Source: an uncultured Pelagibacteraceae bacterium (GTDB lineage: Bacteria > Pseudomonadota > Alphaproteobacteria > Pelagibacterales > Pelagibacteraceae). From it: a stretch of 64,000 nucleotides of DNA. Below, piece after piece: positions 34,661-44,030 of the stretch. Positions within the stretch are counted from its first letter, which is position 1. Each line of letters opens with the position of its first letter. The translations under genes and the position numbers were made by a program. The DNA lies in the NCBI GenBank assembly GCA_902636075.1, contig CACPQM010000003.1, forward strand, positions 62,001-126,000, written 5' to 3'. A model generated the notes under the pieces. That model searched no databases and was not told the DNA's origin. It saw only the letters and a program-made list of their open reading frames with translations.

Positions 34661-35983
34661 TTATTTTTTAGGTACGAATTCGTGGAAATTTTGTGTCATT
34701 GCTTCTGGAAAGTACATAACACATGCTAAAACAATTAATTGAATTACTACGAATGGAGCAAATCCTCTGAAAATATCTGTTAATGAAATATGTGGAGGTG
34801 CTACCGATTTTAAATAAAAAGCTGCTGGACCAAAAGGTGGGCTTAAAAATGAGACTTGCATATTTACACAAAATAAAATCCCAAACCATATAGGATCAAA
34901 ACCAAGTGCAAGAACTATTGGTAAAAATACAGGCATAGCCAGTAGGACAATTCCAACCCAATCCATAAAAGCACCCATTATCAAAAACATTACTTGCATC
35001 ATAAAGATTAAGTACATTGGTTTTAAATCATAAGCTAAAATAGTTTCGGCTACATAAGTTGGTCCACCCGCTAAAGAATAAGCTCCAGCTAAAACCGTAG
35101 CTCCAAATGTAATAGTTAAAATCGTACCTGATGCTTTAAAAGTTCGAACAAGCGCATCTTTAAATAAAAACCATGTCAGCTCTTTTCTTGCACCTATTAT
35201 AATTAATGTTGCAACTACACCCATACCAGCTGCTTCTGTGATACCTGTTATTCCAGAATAAATTGAACCTAAAACAATTATTACAATACCAATTGGTGGT
35301 AGTAGTCCTGGAAGATAAGACATTTTTTCTTTTAAAGTTAAGGCTGGTTCATCACTTAATGGTGCAAGATGTGGTTGTAACCTTGTTCGTATAAGAATGT
35401 AAGTAATAATTAAACCTGAAATCATAAGACCTGGAACAATAGCTTCTTGGAATAACATTGTAATTGATGTTTCTGTTGTCAATCCGTAAATAATTAAAAC
35501 GATAGACGGGGGTATCATAGTGCCTAGGGAACCTGATGCACAAATAATACCAATCGACATATCTTGATCATATTTCAATCTCAACATCTGAGGTAGCGCA
35601 ATCAGCCCTAATAAAACTATTTCTCCTCCAATAATTCCACTCATCGCAGCCATAATTGTAGCCATGATTGCAGTTACCACTCCAACTCCTCCTCTAGTTT
35701 TTCTTAACCAAGCATTTAATGCATCATATAAATCTCTCGCTATATTTGAGCGTTCAAGTAAGGAGGCCATGAATATAAATAAGGGTACAGATAAAAAAGA
35801 ATAGGTTACAACAAGTGAATAATATCTTGAAAGTAGAATTCCTAATGCATGCTCTCCAATGTATAGAAATACAAGCACCGCTCCCATAAAACCTGAAGCA
35901 AAACCCATTGGTACACCAATTGCTATAAGAGCTAATAATCCAACAATAAGTATTATCGAGAGTGTTCCTATTTCAAATTCCAT
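34661..35983 (-). CDS. dctM: TRAP transporter large permease, DctM type
   Basis: 440 residues, strongly hydrophobic with about twelve helices. GIPMGFASG-like sequence near the start (IGVPMGFASGFMGA), SGIIGGEIVLLGLIALPQML, the GSLGTMIPPSIVLIIYG loop and FLSPPFGPAAFYLKS are DctM landmarks. It forms the transport core with the small DctQ subunit encoded 1 bp upstream. It is sodium-driven. The substrate is probably an organic or sugar acid, from the neighbouring catabolic genes. Confidence 0.93.
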   Translation of the reverse strand: MEFEIGTLSIILIVGLLALIAIGVPMGFASGFMGAVLVFLYIGEHALGILLSRYYSLVVTYSFLSVPLFIFMASLLERSNIARDLYDALNAWLRKTRGGVGVVTAIMATIMAAMSGIIGGEIVLLGLIALPQMLRLKYDQDMSIGIICASGSLGTMIPPSIVLIIYGLTTETSITMLFQEAIVPGLMISGLIITYILIRTRLQPHLAPLSDEPALTLKEKMSYLPGLLPPIGIVIIVLGSIYSGITGITEAAGMGVVATLIIIGARKELTWFLFKDALVRTFKASGTILTITFGATVLAGAYSLAGGPTYVAETILAYDLKPMYLIFMMQVMFLIMGAFMDWVGIVLLAMPVFLPIVLALGFDPIWFGILFCVNMQVSFLSPPFGPAAFYLKSVAPPHISLTDIFRGFAPFVVIQLIVLACVMYFPEAMTQNFHEFVPKK

Positions 35984-35984
35984 A

Positions 35985-36575
35985 TTATTCTAAATCTTTT
36001 GCTGGATCGTATTGTCTTTCCTTAGGATTTCTCCAATCGATTATTAAATTGTTAATAGACTGAAGTGCAATAAGAAATACACATATTAGTGTAAGTGGTT
36101 TCATAGTAGCAGGTATAGGTGGGTCCCAATAAGTTGCAAATCTCTCCCAATTTACAAATGATCTGTAAGCATCCTCCATACCACCATAAATTACAGCCCC
36201 TGCAAAAAGAACAATAACTATAGTGCTAATTAGATCAAAAATTCGCTGTGTAGGTCTACTGACATAGTCATATAATAATACTATTCTTATATGGCTTCTT
36301 AATCTTGTTGCATATATACCGCCAACTAAATAACAAACACCAGCCAACCATAAGCATAGTTCATTAGCCCATAAGGTAGGTTTAAATAATACATATCTCA
36401 TGAAAATTTCGTACATCATCACAAGTACTATTACAGGAATTAAATATTTTATTGTATGGCTTAAAAATAGAGAAATTCTATCTATCCAAAATATTGGAAA
36501 ATCGTCTTTACTTGCAACTTTTTCACTTTGCTCTTTTAATTGTTTATCTTGAAGCTCTTTATCGTTCATTGGCAA
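35985..36575 (-). CDS. dctQ: TRAP transporter small permease, DctQ type
   Basis: 196 residues with four hydrophobic helices and the family pattern YEIFMRYVLFKPTLWANELCLWLAG. A charged N-terminal cytoplasmic tail of about 35 residues precedes helix 1. It is encoded 1 bp before dctM, and 62 bp after the dctP stop; that spacer holds a stem-loop. Confidence 0.9.
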   Translation of the reverse strand: MPMNDKELQDKQLKEQSEKVASKDDFPIFWIDRISLFLSHTIKYLIPVIVLVMMYEIFMRYVLFKPTLWANELCLWLAGVCYLVGGIYATRLRSHIRIVLLYDYVSRPTQRIFDLISTIVIVLFAGAVIYGGMEDAYRSFVNWERFATYWDPPIPATMKPLTLICVFLIALQSINNLIIDWRNPKERQYDPAKDLE

Positions 36576-36591
36576 AAAAATTGTCTAATTA

Positions 36592-36613
36592 GAAGGGCCC
36601 ATTCAGGCCCTTC
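36592..36613 (-). terminator. Stem-loop between TRAP binding protein and small permease
   Basis: GAAGGGCC (36592-36599) and GGCCCTTC (36606-36613) form an 8-bp GC-rich stem with a 6-base loop, 24 bp after the dctP stop and 16 bp before dctQ. No immediate T-run on the minus strand; likely a partial terminator or mRNA-stabilising hairpin. Confidence 0.65.
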
Positions 36614-36637
36614 AATATTTTTTTATGTTGCTAATAA

Positions 36638-37654
36638 TTATAGGATACCGTTAGCTTTCATGTAAGCTTTGTGTATCTCAATAAGAGCAGCAGCTTCAGG
36701 AGATTTTTTCTTCCATTCTTCCCAAGCTCCAAGTGCAGCATTTCTGAACTTAAGTCTATCTTCTCTAGACCAGTCATGAAGAGTAACACCCATAGCAGTT
36801 AAAGCTTTAACTGCTTCAGCATTTTTTCTCTCAACTAAACTAGTGATTGTTCTACCGCAGATTTCAATTGCTGCTAGCATTGCACCTTTTTCATGGGGTT
36901 TTAACTTGTTCCAAACTTTTGTATTACAAGCTAAATGGTCAGCTGGCATAGAGTGGAAACCTGGATATGTAGCATATTTATTTTGCTCATAGTGTCCACC
37001 TGCATAGTTTGTAGCTAAAGATGAATAGTCGGCACCATCAATTAGACCAGTTTGTAAAGCAGTTGGAACTTCACCAAAATCCATCACTATCGGCTTAGCA
37101 CCTAATGCTGTAAAGATCATACTTTCCATTCCTGGAGGCGATCTAAATTTAAAGTCTTTGATAGACGCAACATCTGGAATTGGTTTGCTAGATATTAAAG
37201 ACTCATGTCCTGGTATCCACCAACCGATTAAAGTCATTCCATATTTGTTGTATAGTGCATCAACAGCTTCTTGAGCTCCTGGGAAATTCAAGAATTCATA
37301 TTGTTGATACGGGTTGTCATATCCACCCATTACATCACCTGCAAATTGAAAAGCTGCGTTTTTACCAGTTTGGTATCCAGCACCTGTCATATCACAGTCA
37401 ATAATTCCAGTTTGTGCAGAGTTAAAAACCTCAGCAGACTTTCCTGTAACTGATGATGAGTAGAACATTTGTACTTTTAAGCTTCCGCCAGAAAACTTTT
37501 CTACGTTTTTAGCGAATTGAGCTGCAACTTCACCATTTGGTGAGCTAGCTGTAAAGTGAGTTTCTATTTTTAGAGTTTTTGCATTAGCAGAACTAAATAA
37601 AGCAATAGAGACTACAGCAATCGCAGCAGTTATTTTTGTTATTAATTTTAACAT
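36638..37654 (-). CDS. dctP: TRAP transporter solute-binding protein, DctP type
   Basis: 338 residues, signal peptide about 1-25 (cleavage near ANA). The DctP-family helix and ligand-binding Arg segment is IKDFKFRSPPGMES, followed by the LQTGLIDGADYSSL motif. GWWIPGHESLIS and YPGFHSMPADHLACN recall the TakP-like, keto-acid-binding group. It leads dctP-dctQ-dctM and the sugar-acid enzymes, with a GAGGGG ribosome site. A sugar acid or keto acid is the likely ligand. Confidence 0.9.
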   Translation of the reverse strand: MLKLITKITAAIAVVSIALFSSANAKTLKIETHFTASSPNGEVAAQFAKNVEKFSGGSLKVQMFYSSSVTGKSAEVFNSAQTGIIDCDMTGAGYQTGKNAAFQFAGDVMGGYDNPYQQYEFLNFPGAQEAVDALYNKYGMTLIGWWIPGHESLISSKPIPDVASIKDFKFRSPPGMESMIFTALGAKPIVMDFGEVPTALQTGLIDGADYSSLATNYAGGHYEQNKYATYPGFHSMPADHLACNTKVWNKLKPHEKGAMLAAIEICGRTITSLVERKNAEAVKALTAMGVTLHDWSREDRLKFRNAALGAWEEWKKKSPEAAALIEIHKAYMKANGIL

Positions 37655-37755
37655 TTTTCCCCTCTCGGTTATGTTTTTTTAAATTTAAACATAAAGAGAA
37701 AAAAAATTCAAACAAAAGACAGAAATAAATTTTAAAGATAATTAGTTTATGAAAT

Positions 37756-37772
37756 TGCAACTAAAAGTTGCA
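37756..37772 (-). terminator. Weak stem-loop after the hydroxyacid dehydrogenase gene
   Basis: TGCAACT (37756-37762) and AGTTGCA (37766-37772) flank a 3-base loop 4 bp beyond the dehydrogenase stop. On the minus strand a short, interrupted T-rich stretch follows. It may end the IlvD/Edd-dehydrogenase transcript before the TRAP operon. Confidence 0.4.
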
Positions 37773-37776
37773 TCAT

Positions 37777-38745
37777 TTAAACAACTTCTGATAATAGAGG
37801 TTTTTTAGAGAAAAAACATTTTATATTATTTACGGCTAACATACTCATAGCTAATCTAGTTTCATGTGTCGCACTACCTACATGAGGAAGAACAAAACAA
37901 TTTTCTAACTCTAAATATCTTTTATCAAGATTAGGTTCATTATTGAAAACATCTAATCCAGCTCCATAGATTTTTTTATTTTGTAAAGCTTTAATCAGAG
38001 CATCATCATCTACAGTTGATCCTCTCGAAGTATTTATAAAGACTGAATGTTTTGGAAATAATTTTAAACTTTCTGAATTAATTATATTTTTAGTTTCTGA
38101 GGTAGCAGGAGTATGCAAACTTACATAATCACAATTTGGAAGCATTGATTTTAAATCTGGGTAATAAGTTGCATCTTTTTCTAAATCATTAGCTAACTTA
38201 TTTCTATTGTAATAAACTATTTTCATTTTAAACGCTCTAGCCCTATCTGCAACTATTTGGCCAATCCTTCCCATACCTATTATGCCTAAAGTTTTTCCTG
38301 TAATTTCGTTACCTACCATTAATTTAGTAATATCTGGTCTATGATCTTTCCAAACATTTGACTTAACAAGATTATAAGCCTCACCAATTCTTCTAGATGA
38401 TGCTAAAATTAAAAGGATAGTTATTTCTGCTACAGCATCATTTAATACATTTGGTGTATTTGAAACCTTAATATTTTTTTCTTTAGCTGATTGTGTATGA
38501 ATATTGTCATATCCAACCCCAACATGACCAATAATTTTTAATTTTCCGTTTAAATTATCAAAAAAATTTTTATCTAATTTGTCAAAACTTGTTGAGATTA
38601 AACCATCATACTCATTAGCAAGTTTTATTAATTCCTCATAGTTGTAAGGTTTGTCTTCTAAATTAAGAGTTACATCAAATTCTTTTTTTAATATTTCTTC
38701 AGCGTCATCAGAAATTTTTCGAGAAACTAAAATTTTTGGTTTCAT
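37777..38745 (-). CDS. D-isomer 2-hydroxyacid dehydrogenase (glyoxylate/hydroxypyruvate reductase-like)
   Basis: 322 residues. NAD(P)-binding motif GIIGMGRIGQIVADRA, then catalytic Arg in NTSRGSTVDDDAL, Glu in DVFNNEPNL and His in VLPHVGSAT complete the triad. VYYNRNK after strand 2 suggests an NADP-preferring reductase. It may reduce glyoxylate or hydroxypyruvate or a keto acid from the sugar-acid route. The start immediately follows the stop of the IlvD/Edd-type dehydratase. Confidence 0.9.
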   Translation of the reverse strand: MKPKILVSRKISDDAEEILKKEFDVTLNLEDKPYNYEELIKLANEYDGLISTSFDKLDKNFFDNLNGKLKIIGHVGVGYDNIHTQSAKEKNIKVSNTPNVLNDAVAEITILLILASSRRIGEAYNLVKSNVWKDHRPDITKLMVGNEITGKTLGIIGMGRIGQIVADRARAFKMKIVYYNRNKLANDLEKDATYYPDLKSMLPNCDYVSLHTPATSETKNIINSESLKLFPKHSVFINTSRGSTVDDDALIKALQNKKIYGAGLDVFNNEPNLDKRYLELENCFVLPHVGSATHETRLAMSMLAVNNIKCFFSKKPLLSEVV

Positions 38746-40521
38746 CTAATGAGAGTTTCTTAGAACTCCTTTTGTTTTAGTGATATCTAAATACTGATCT
38801 CTTGACATAATACATGCACCATCTTCAAGTTGACCAACATTTGATCTAGATATTTCTTGCCACGGTGTTTGATTTGTAAGTTTCTTTATCTTTTTCTTTT
38901 TTCTTCTTTTAATAAATTCAGACTTTGATATTTGAAGATCAACTCTTCTTTTATTGAGATCTATTGTCATTTTATCTCCTGTCTTAACAATAGCTAAATC
39001 ACCGCCAACTGCGGATTCTGGTGATACATGAAGAATAGATGGGCTTTCAGAGGTACCACTCTGTCTTCCATCTCCAAGAGTTGGAAGTGCATTAATGCCT
39101 TTTTTAAGTAGTCTATCAGGTGGTTGCATATTAACCACCTCAGCAGAACCAGGGTATCCAACAGGTCCACAACCTCTTATTATTAAAATTGAATTTTCAT
39201 CAATATTTAACTTCTTGCTATTAATCCTATGGTGATAATCCTCTGGGCCCTCAAAAACTACTGCTTTACCTTTAAAAACATTAGGGTGCTCAGGATTTGA
39301 TAAATATCTTTCTCTAAACTCTTTACTAATTACTGAGGTTTTCATAATTGCTGATGAAAAGAAATTTCCTTTCATAACTAAAAACCCAGCCTTATCAGTT
39401 AAATTATTTTTAAATGTTTTAATCACATCTCTATCTACATCGATTTTTTTTCTTAAATTTTGTGCAACTGTTTTACCAGTTACAGTAATTAAGTTTTGGT
39501 GAATTTTGTTATTTTTCATTAATTCTTTCATGATTGCTGGTATACCTCCAGCTCTGTAAAAACCTTCCATTAAATGTTCACCTGCAGGTTGGCAGTTTGC
39601 TAATAAAGGTATTTTGTGTCCAAGCTTTTGCCAATTCGATAAATCAAATTTTACACCCATATGTTTTGCGATAGCAATTAAATGTGTTGTACAATTACTA
39701 GAAGCTCCTATAGCACTTGCAACTATTACTGCATTTTCGAAAGCTTTCTTTGTCATAATTTTTGAAGGAGTTAAATCTTCGTGAACCATTTTTACAATTC
39801 TAGATCCAGTCTCAAAAGAAATTTGTTCTCTTTCTCTATAGGGAGCTGGTATTACTGCACATCCTGGTAAAGACATTCCCAATGCCTCAGCAACAGAATT
39901 CATTGATGAAGCTGTTCCCATTGTATTACAGTGACCAGGACTTGGTGAAGATGCTGCTGCCATATCCATAAATTCTTCGTAATTAATTTCTCCCTTAGCA
40001 TGCAATCTTCTTGCTTCCCAAATAATGGTTCCTGCTCCAGCTTTCTTACCTTTATAGTTTCCATCAAGCATTGGACCACCAGATAAAACAATTGCAGGGA
40101 TATTAACTGTTGCAGCTGCCATTAACGCTGCTGGGGTAGTTTTATCACATCCAGTTGTAAGTATAACTCCATCAAGTGGGTATCCATAAAGTATCTCAAC
40201 CAAAGATAAATATGATAAGTTTCTGTCCAACATTGCAGTAGGCTTTTTTCCAGTTTCTTGAATTGGGTGAGTAGGAAATTCCATCGGAATACCACCTGCT
40301 CTTCTAATTCCATCTTTAATTCTTTTACTTAAATCTAAAAAATGTCTGTTACATGGAGATAAATCACTCCCTGATTGGGCTATTCCAATTATTGGATTTC
40401 CTGATTGAAGTTCTTTTCTTGTAAGACCATAATTTAGATATCTTTCTAAATACATGGCTGTCATGCCTGGATCTTTTGGGTCGTCAAACCATTGTTTACT
40501 TCTTAAATTCTTCTTTTTCAT
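38746..40521 (-). CDS. IlvD/Edd-family dehydratase (aldonate dehydratase-like)
   Basis: 591 residues. Iron-sulfur ligand cysteines are visible in TTGCDKTTPAAL and PSPGHCNTMGTASS, and a third in RGCGPVGYPGSAE. The length and segments such as FPTHPIQETGKKPTAML and PWQEISRSNVGQLEDGA fit the sugar-acid branch (L-arabonate or D-xylonate dehydratases) better than dihydroxyacid dehydratase for branched amino acids. It is divergent from the UxaA-type dehydratase and coupled to a hydroxyacid dehydrogenase. Confidence 0.87.
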   Translation of the reverse strand: MKKKNLRSKQWFDDPKDPGMTAMYLERYLNYGLTRKELQSGNPIIGIAQSGSDLSPCNRHFLDLSKRIKDGIRRAGGIPMEFPTHPIQETGKKPTAMLDRNLSYLSLVEILYGYPLDGVILTTGCDKTTPAALMAAATVNIPAIVLSGGPMLDGNYKGKKAGAGTIIWEARRLHAKGEINYEEFMDMAAASSPSPGHCNTMGTASSMNSVAEALGMSLPGCAVIPAPYREREQISFETGSRIVKMVHEDLTPSKIMTKKAFENAVIVASAIGASSNCTTHLIAIAKHMGVKFDLSNWQKLGHKIPLLANCQPAGEHLMEGFYRAGGIPAIMKELMKNNKIHQNLITVTGKTVAQNLRKKIDVDRDVIKTFKNNLTDKAGFLVMKGNFFSSAIMKTSVISKEFRERYLSNPEHPNVFKGKAVVFEGPEDYHHRINSKKLNIDENSILIIRGCGPVGYPGSAEVVNMQPPDRLLKKGINALPTLGDGRQSGTSESPSILHVSPESAVGGDLAIVKTGDKMTIDLNKRRVDLQISKSEFIKRRKKKKIKKLTNQTPWQEISRSNVGQLEDGACIMSRDQYLDITKTKGVLRNSH

Positions 40522-40568
40522 AAAATAATAAAATATATTATAATGATATATAAAACCTAAATTAAAAA

Positions 40569-42074
40569 ATGAATAGTCTAATTGTACTCAATAAAAATGA
40601 TAATGTAGGCGTAAGTCAATTTATTATACCAGAAAAAACGAAAATTAATGGTCAAGAGATAAGCACTATTGATCCTATACCATTTGGACACAAAGTTTGT
40701 TTAAAACCGATAAACAAAGGTGATCCTATAATTAAGTATGATCAGATAATTGGATTTGCGTCAAAAAATATTACCGCTGGTGAACATGTTCATTCTCATA
40801 ATTTAGAATTCAAAGAATTTAATAGAGAATTTCAAGTAAAAAATAAAAAAACAATTATTGATGAAAAAGTTGATACCTTTTTCAATGGAATATTAAGAGA
40901 TAACGGCCAAGTAGCTACTAGAAATTATATAGGTATCGTTAGTACAGTTAACTGTTCAGCAACTGTTACTAAAATGATTGTTGAAAAAATAAAATATTCT
41001 AACATTCTAAATGATTATCCTAATATTGATGGCATAGTTCCGATTACTCACTCAACTGGATGTGGAATGAATACAGTAAGCGAAGGAATGCAAATGTTTC
41101 AAAGAACAATTGACGGTTTTAAGAACCATCCAAATTTTTCTCATGTATTTGTTATTGGCTTAGGTTGTGAATGTGCTCAAGTGAGTTTATTTGACGAGTC
41201 TTTAAAAAAACATAATAGAATTCATTTTTTAACAATTCAGGACGAAGGTGGAACTAAAAAAATTGTCGAAAAAGTTCTATCGCAAATAAAAAATTTATTA
41301 CCTGAAGCTAACAATATTAAAAGAACTCCTCAGTCTGTAAGTCATTTAACTTTAGCTCTTCAATGTGGAGGATCAGATGGGTACTCTGGTATTACTGCAA
41401 ATCCAGCTTTAGGTGTTGCGGCTGATTTGTTAGTTAAAAAAGGTGGAAGTTCAATATTATCTGAAACTCCTGAAATTTATGGGGCTGAGCATCTTCTAAT
41501 TAACAGAGCAAACAGTCAAAAAACAGCAGATAAATTAATTGAAAGATTAAAATGGTGGAAGAATTACACTTCAATTAATAATAGCACAATGGATAATAAT
41601 CCTGCTCCTGGGAATAAACGAGGTGGTTTAACTACCATACTTGAAAAGTCACTAGGTGCAGTTGCTAAAGGTGGTAAATCAATTTTAGAAGATGTGCTTG
41701 AATATGCAGAACCATTAAAAAATAAAGGTTTTAATTTTATGGACTCTCCAGGATATGACCCAGTGTCTGTAACAGGTCAAGTTGCTTCAGGTGCAAATAT
41801 AATTTGTTTTACAACAGGTAGAGGTTCATGTTTTGGATGTAAACCTGTTCCAAGTTTAAAATTATCAACAAATACCGCTATGTATGAAAAAATGGAAGAA
41901 GATATGGATATAAATTGTGGGACTATTGCAGAAGGTAAAGAAGATGTTGAAAAAGTTGGTAAAAAAATATTTGATCTAGTTGTAAATACTGCCTCAGGAA
42001 ATAAATCAAAAAGTGAAATTAATGGCTACGGTGACGAGGAGTTTAATCCTTGGCAAGTAGGCGTGGTGATGTAA
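40569..42074 (+). CDS. UxaA-family altronate/galactarate-type dehydratase
   Basis: 501 residues. The N-terminal SAF domain (about 1-90, ending ITAGEHVHSHNLEF) is joined to the large catalytic domain (GYGRxDG-like region DNGQVATRNYIGI, THSTGCGM, LQCGGSDGYSGITANPALG, FTTGRGSCFGCKPVPS). The length matches altronate dehydratase (about 495). It dehydrates an aldonate to a 2-keto-3-deoxy acid with an iron centre. The intergenic region with the divergent IlvD/Edd gene is only 47 bp and very AT-rich, probably holding both promoters. Confidence 0.9.
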   Translation: MNSLIVLNKNDNVGVSQFIIPEKTKINGQEISTIDPIPFGHKVCLKPINKGDPIIKYDQIIGFASKNITAGEHVHSHNLEFKEFNREFQVKNKKTIIDEKVDTFFNGILRDNGQVATRNYIGIVSTVNCSATVTKMIVEKIKYSNILNDYPNIDGIVPITHSTGCGMNTVSEGMQMFQRTIDGFKNHPNFSHVFVIGLGCECAQVSLFDESLKKHNRIHFLTIQDEGGTKKIVEKVLSQIKNLLPEANNIKRTPQSVSHLTLALQCGGSDGYSGITANPALGVAADLLVKKGGSSILSETPEIYGAEHLLINRANSQKTADKLIERLKWWKNYTSINNSTMDNNPAPGNKRGGLTTILEKSLGAVAKGGKSILEDVLEYAEPLKNKGFNFMDSPGYDPVSVTGQVASGANIICFTTGRGSCFGCKPVPSLKLSTNTAMYEKMEEDMDINCGTIAEGKEDVEKVGKKIFDLVVNTASGNKSKSEINGYGDEEFNPWQVGVVM

Positions 42075-42101
42075 TTTTTGATAAATTTTTCATAAATTAT
42101 C

Positions 42102-42986
42102 ATGTCAAAAAATCAAAAAGCTTCTTTAATTAAGGTTATTTTTCTATCAGCTTCAGGGTTTTTTTTATTTGTTTGTATGGACTCTACTGCAAAATATTTA
42201 GGAAGTGTTATGCCTGTTACTCAAGCAGTATGGGGCAGATTTTTTTTCCATTTTGTTGCACTTTGTGTTTATTTTTTACTGTTTAAGCCAAAGCTAAATT
42301 TAACAAGAAACTTTAAAATTCAAATTATCAGATCATTATTAATGGTAACTGCAACATTCTTTATGTTTAACTCATTACAAAGATTTGATTTAGTTGATAT
42401 ATACGTAGTTTTTTTTAGTGCACCTCTAATTGTGTCACTTTTATCAGCATACTTTTTAAAAGATATTTTATCTCCCAAAGGTATAATTTTAATGCTATTA
42501 AGTTTTGGGTCAATTATTTACGCTTTAGGCCCTAGTATGAAAATATTATCACCTGAACTAATATTTCCAATAGTTCCACCATTATGTTGGGCACTTTACC
42601 AATTCTTTACCAAACTTATTTCCGGGAATAATGAACCTTTCTCTGCAGTTTTTTATACTGCTGTTACTGGTGCTTTAATTTTTACAATTTATATTTCATT
42701 TAATTGGGTACCAATTGAAAATAATATTTATTGGATTGGCTTAGTTGCTATGGGAATTTTTGGCTTTATAAGTCATTTTATAATTATTTATGCAATTCAA
42801 TTATCTAATTTGTCATTTGTAACTAATTTTCAGTATTCTCAGTTGCTTTGGTCAACAATAATTAATTTTTTAATTTTTGGAGTTCCGGCAGATATAAGCA
42901 AAATAATTGGTCTTATTGGAATTATAATTTTTGGAGTTTTGTTTATTAGAGTTGAAGGAACGAAGAAAGTTAAAAAAATTATTTAA
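42102..42986 (+). CDS. EamA/DMT-superfamily transporter
   Basis: 294 residues with ten predicted helices in two EamA repeats. GFFLFVCMDSTAKYL opens repeat 1, and FSAVFYTAVTGALIF and SHFIIIYAIQLS lie in repeat 2. Such carriers export or import metabolites of varied type. It lies 27 bp after the altronate-type dehydratase, same strand, so co-expression is likely. It ends overlapping the convergent Gfo/Idh gene by 8 bp. Confidence 0.87.
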   Translation: MSKNQKASLIKVIFLSASGFFLFVCMDSTAKYLGSVMPVTQAVWGRFFFHFVALCVYFLLFKPKLNLTRNFKIQIIRSLLMVTATFFMFNSLQRFDLVDIYVVFFSAPLIVSLLSAYFLKDILSPKGIILMLLSFGSIIYALGPSMKILSPELIFPIVPPLCWALYQFFTKLISGNNEPFSAVFYTAVTGALIFTIYISFNWVPIENNIYWIGLVAMGIFGFISHFIIIYAIQLSNLSFVTNFQYSQLLWSTIINFLIFGVPADISKIIGLIGIIIFGVLFIRVEGTKKVKKII

Positions 42987-44019
42987 TTCTTATTTTTTTT
43001 CCTGATTGAGAACTTTTGTTTATTGCATCAAAAATTATTAAAGAATTTAACCCATCCTTACCAGTCACTTTTGGTTTTTCTTTTTTTAAAACTACCCTAG
43101 AAAAGTGATCTATCTGATTAATTAAAGTTTCATTGCTTTTTTGAACTTTAATTTTATTATTAAAAATATTATTCCACCAACTTCTTTCTTTTTTATAGTA
43201 CCATAACTTTAAATTTGGAAATTGAACAGAGCCTCTTGTTCCTCCAATAAAATAGGAAGATTGGTCAGTTATTGGATAAGCAGGGTTTTCTCCAGCTGTT
43301 AATTCATAGCTCCATGGTGAAGTTATTGTATCAGATACATTTAGAGTACATAAAGTTCCAGATTTAAAAAATAAATTTACTGAAGCTGTATCCTCAACTT
43401 TATATTTCCTAATATTATTTGATTTAAATGCCTGAACATACTTAACAGGACCAAGTAAATAACAAATCATATCAATATCATGAACTAAATTAATACCTAA
43501 TGGGCCACCACCTTCTCTTACTCTCCATTTTTCATTAAAATATTTTTTGTGTTTATAAAGCCAGCATAAAATATTTGCCGATACAATTTTTCCAAGTTTT
43601 TTATTATCTATTATTTTTTTAACATTATTAACAATTGAATTATGGCGTCTATGATATCCTATAAGTAATGAAGTTTTATTTGAGCGTGCACTATTAATAA
43701 TTTTTTTTGCAGATTTAATATTATCTGAAATCGGCTTTTCTAATAATACAGGAATTTTAGATTTCAATAATCGAACAGTATCAGTTTCGTGTAAAACATT
43801 TGGTGTTGCAATTATCACTGCATCGGGTTTATCTTTTGCTAATAAAATTTTGATATTTTTATAAAGTGGTACATTTAATTTTTTAGATAATTCTATCCCA
43901 GTTTTTTTTATTTCGACAATTGAGTGAAGTGATGCTAATTTTGATTTTTGAATAGCTTTAATATGCTGTAGTCCCATTAAACCTATTCCAACAACAGATA
44001 TTTTAATTTTCTTAGACAC
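42979..44019 (-). CDS. Gfo/Idh/MocA-family dehydrogenase
   Basis: 346 residues. Rossmann motif VGIGLMGLQHIKAI, catalytic EKP in LLEKPISDN, and the family HDID segment in LVHDIDMICYLLG. It oxidises or reduces a sugar or cyclitol with NAD(P). It is the last gene of the ABC sugar operon (binding protein, two permeases, ATPase, SDR), so it should act on the imported sugar. Substrate unknown. Confidence 0.88.
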   Translation of the reverse strand: MSKKIKISVVGIGLMGLQHIKAIQKSKLASLHSIVEIKKTGIELSKKLNVPLYKNIKILLAKDKPDAVIIATPNVLHETDTVRLLKSKIPVLLEKPISDNIKSAKKIINSARSNKTSLLIGYHRRHNSIVNNVKKIIDNKKLGKIVSANILCWLYKHKKYFNEKWRVREGGGPLGINLVHDIDMICYLLGPVKYVQAFKSNNIRKYKVEDTASVNLFFKSGTLCTLNVSDTITSPWSYELTAGENPAYPITDQSSYFIGGTRGSVQFPNLKLWYYKKERSWWNNIFNNKIKVQKSNETLINQIDHFSRVVLKKEKPKVTGKDGLNSLIIFDAINKSSQSGKKIRIK

Positions 44020-44030
44020 TTATATAAATT

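Noticed and set aside
34668-34889. Alternative-frame minus-strand ORF within dctM
   Set aside because: Same strand but different frame from an intact conserved TRAP permease; no start context.
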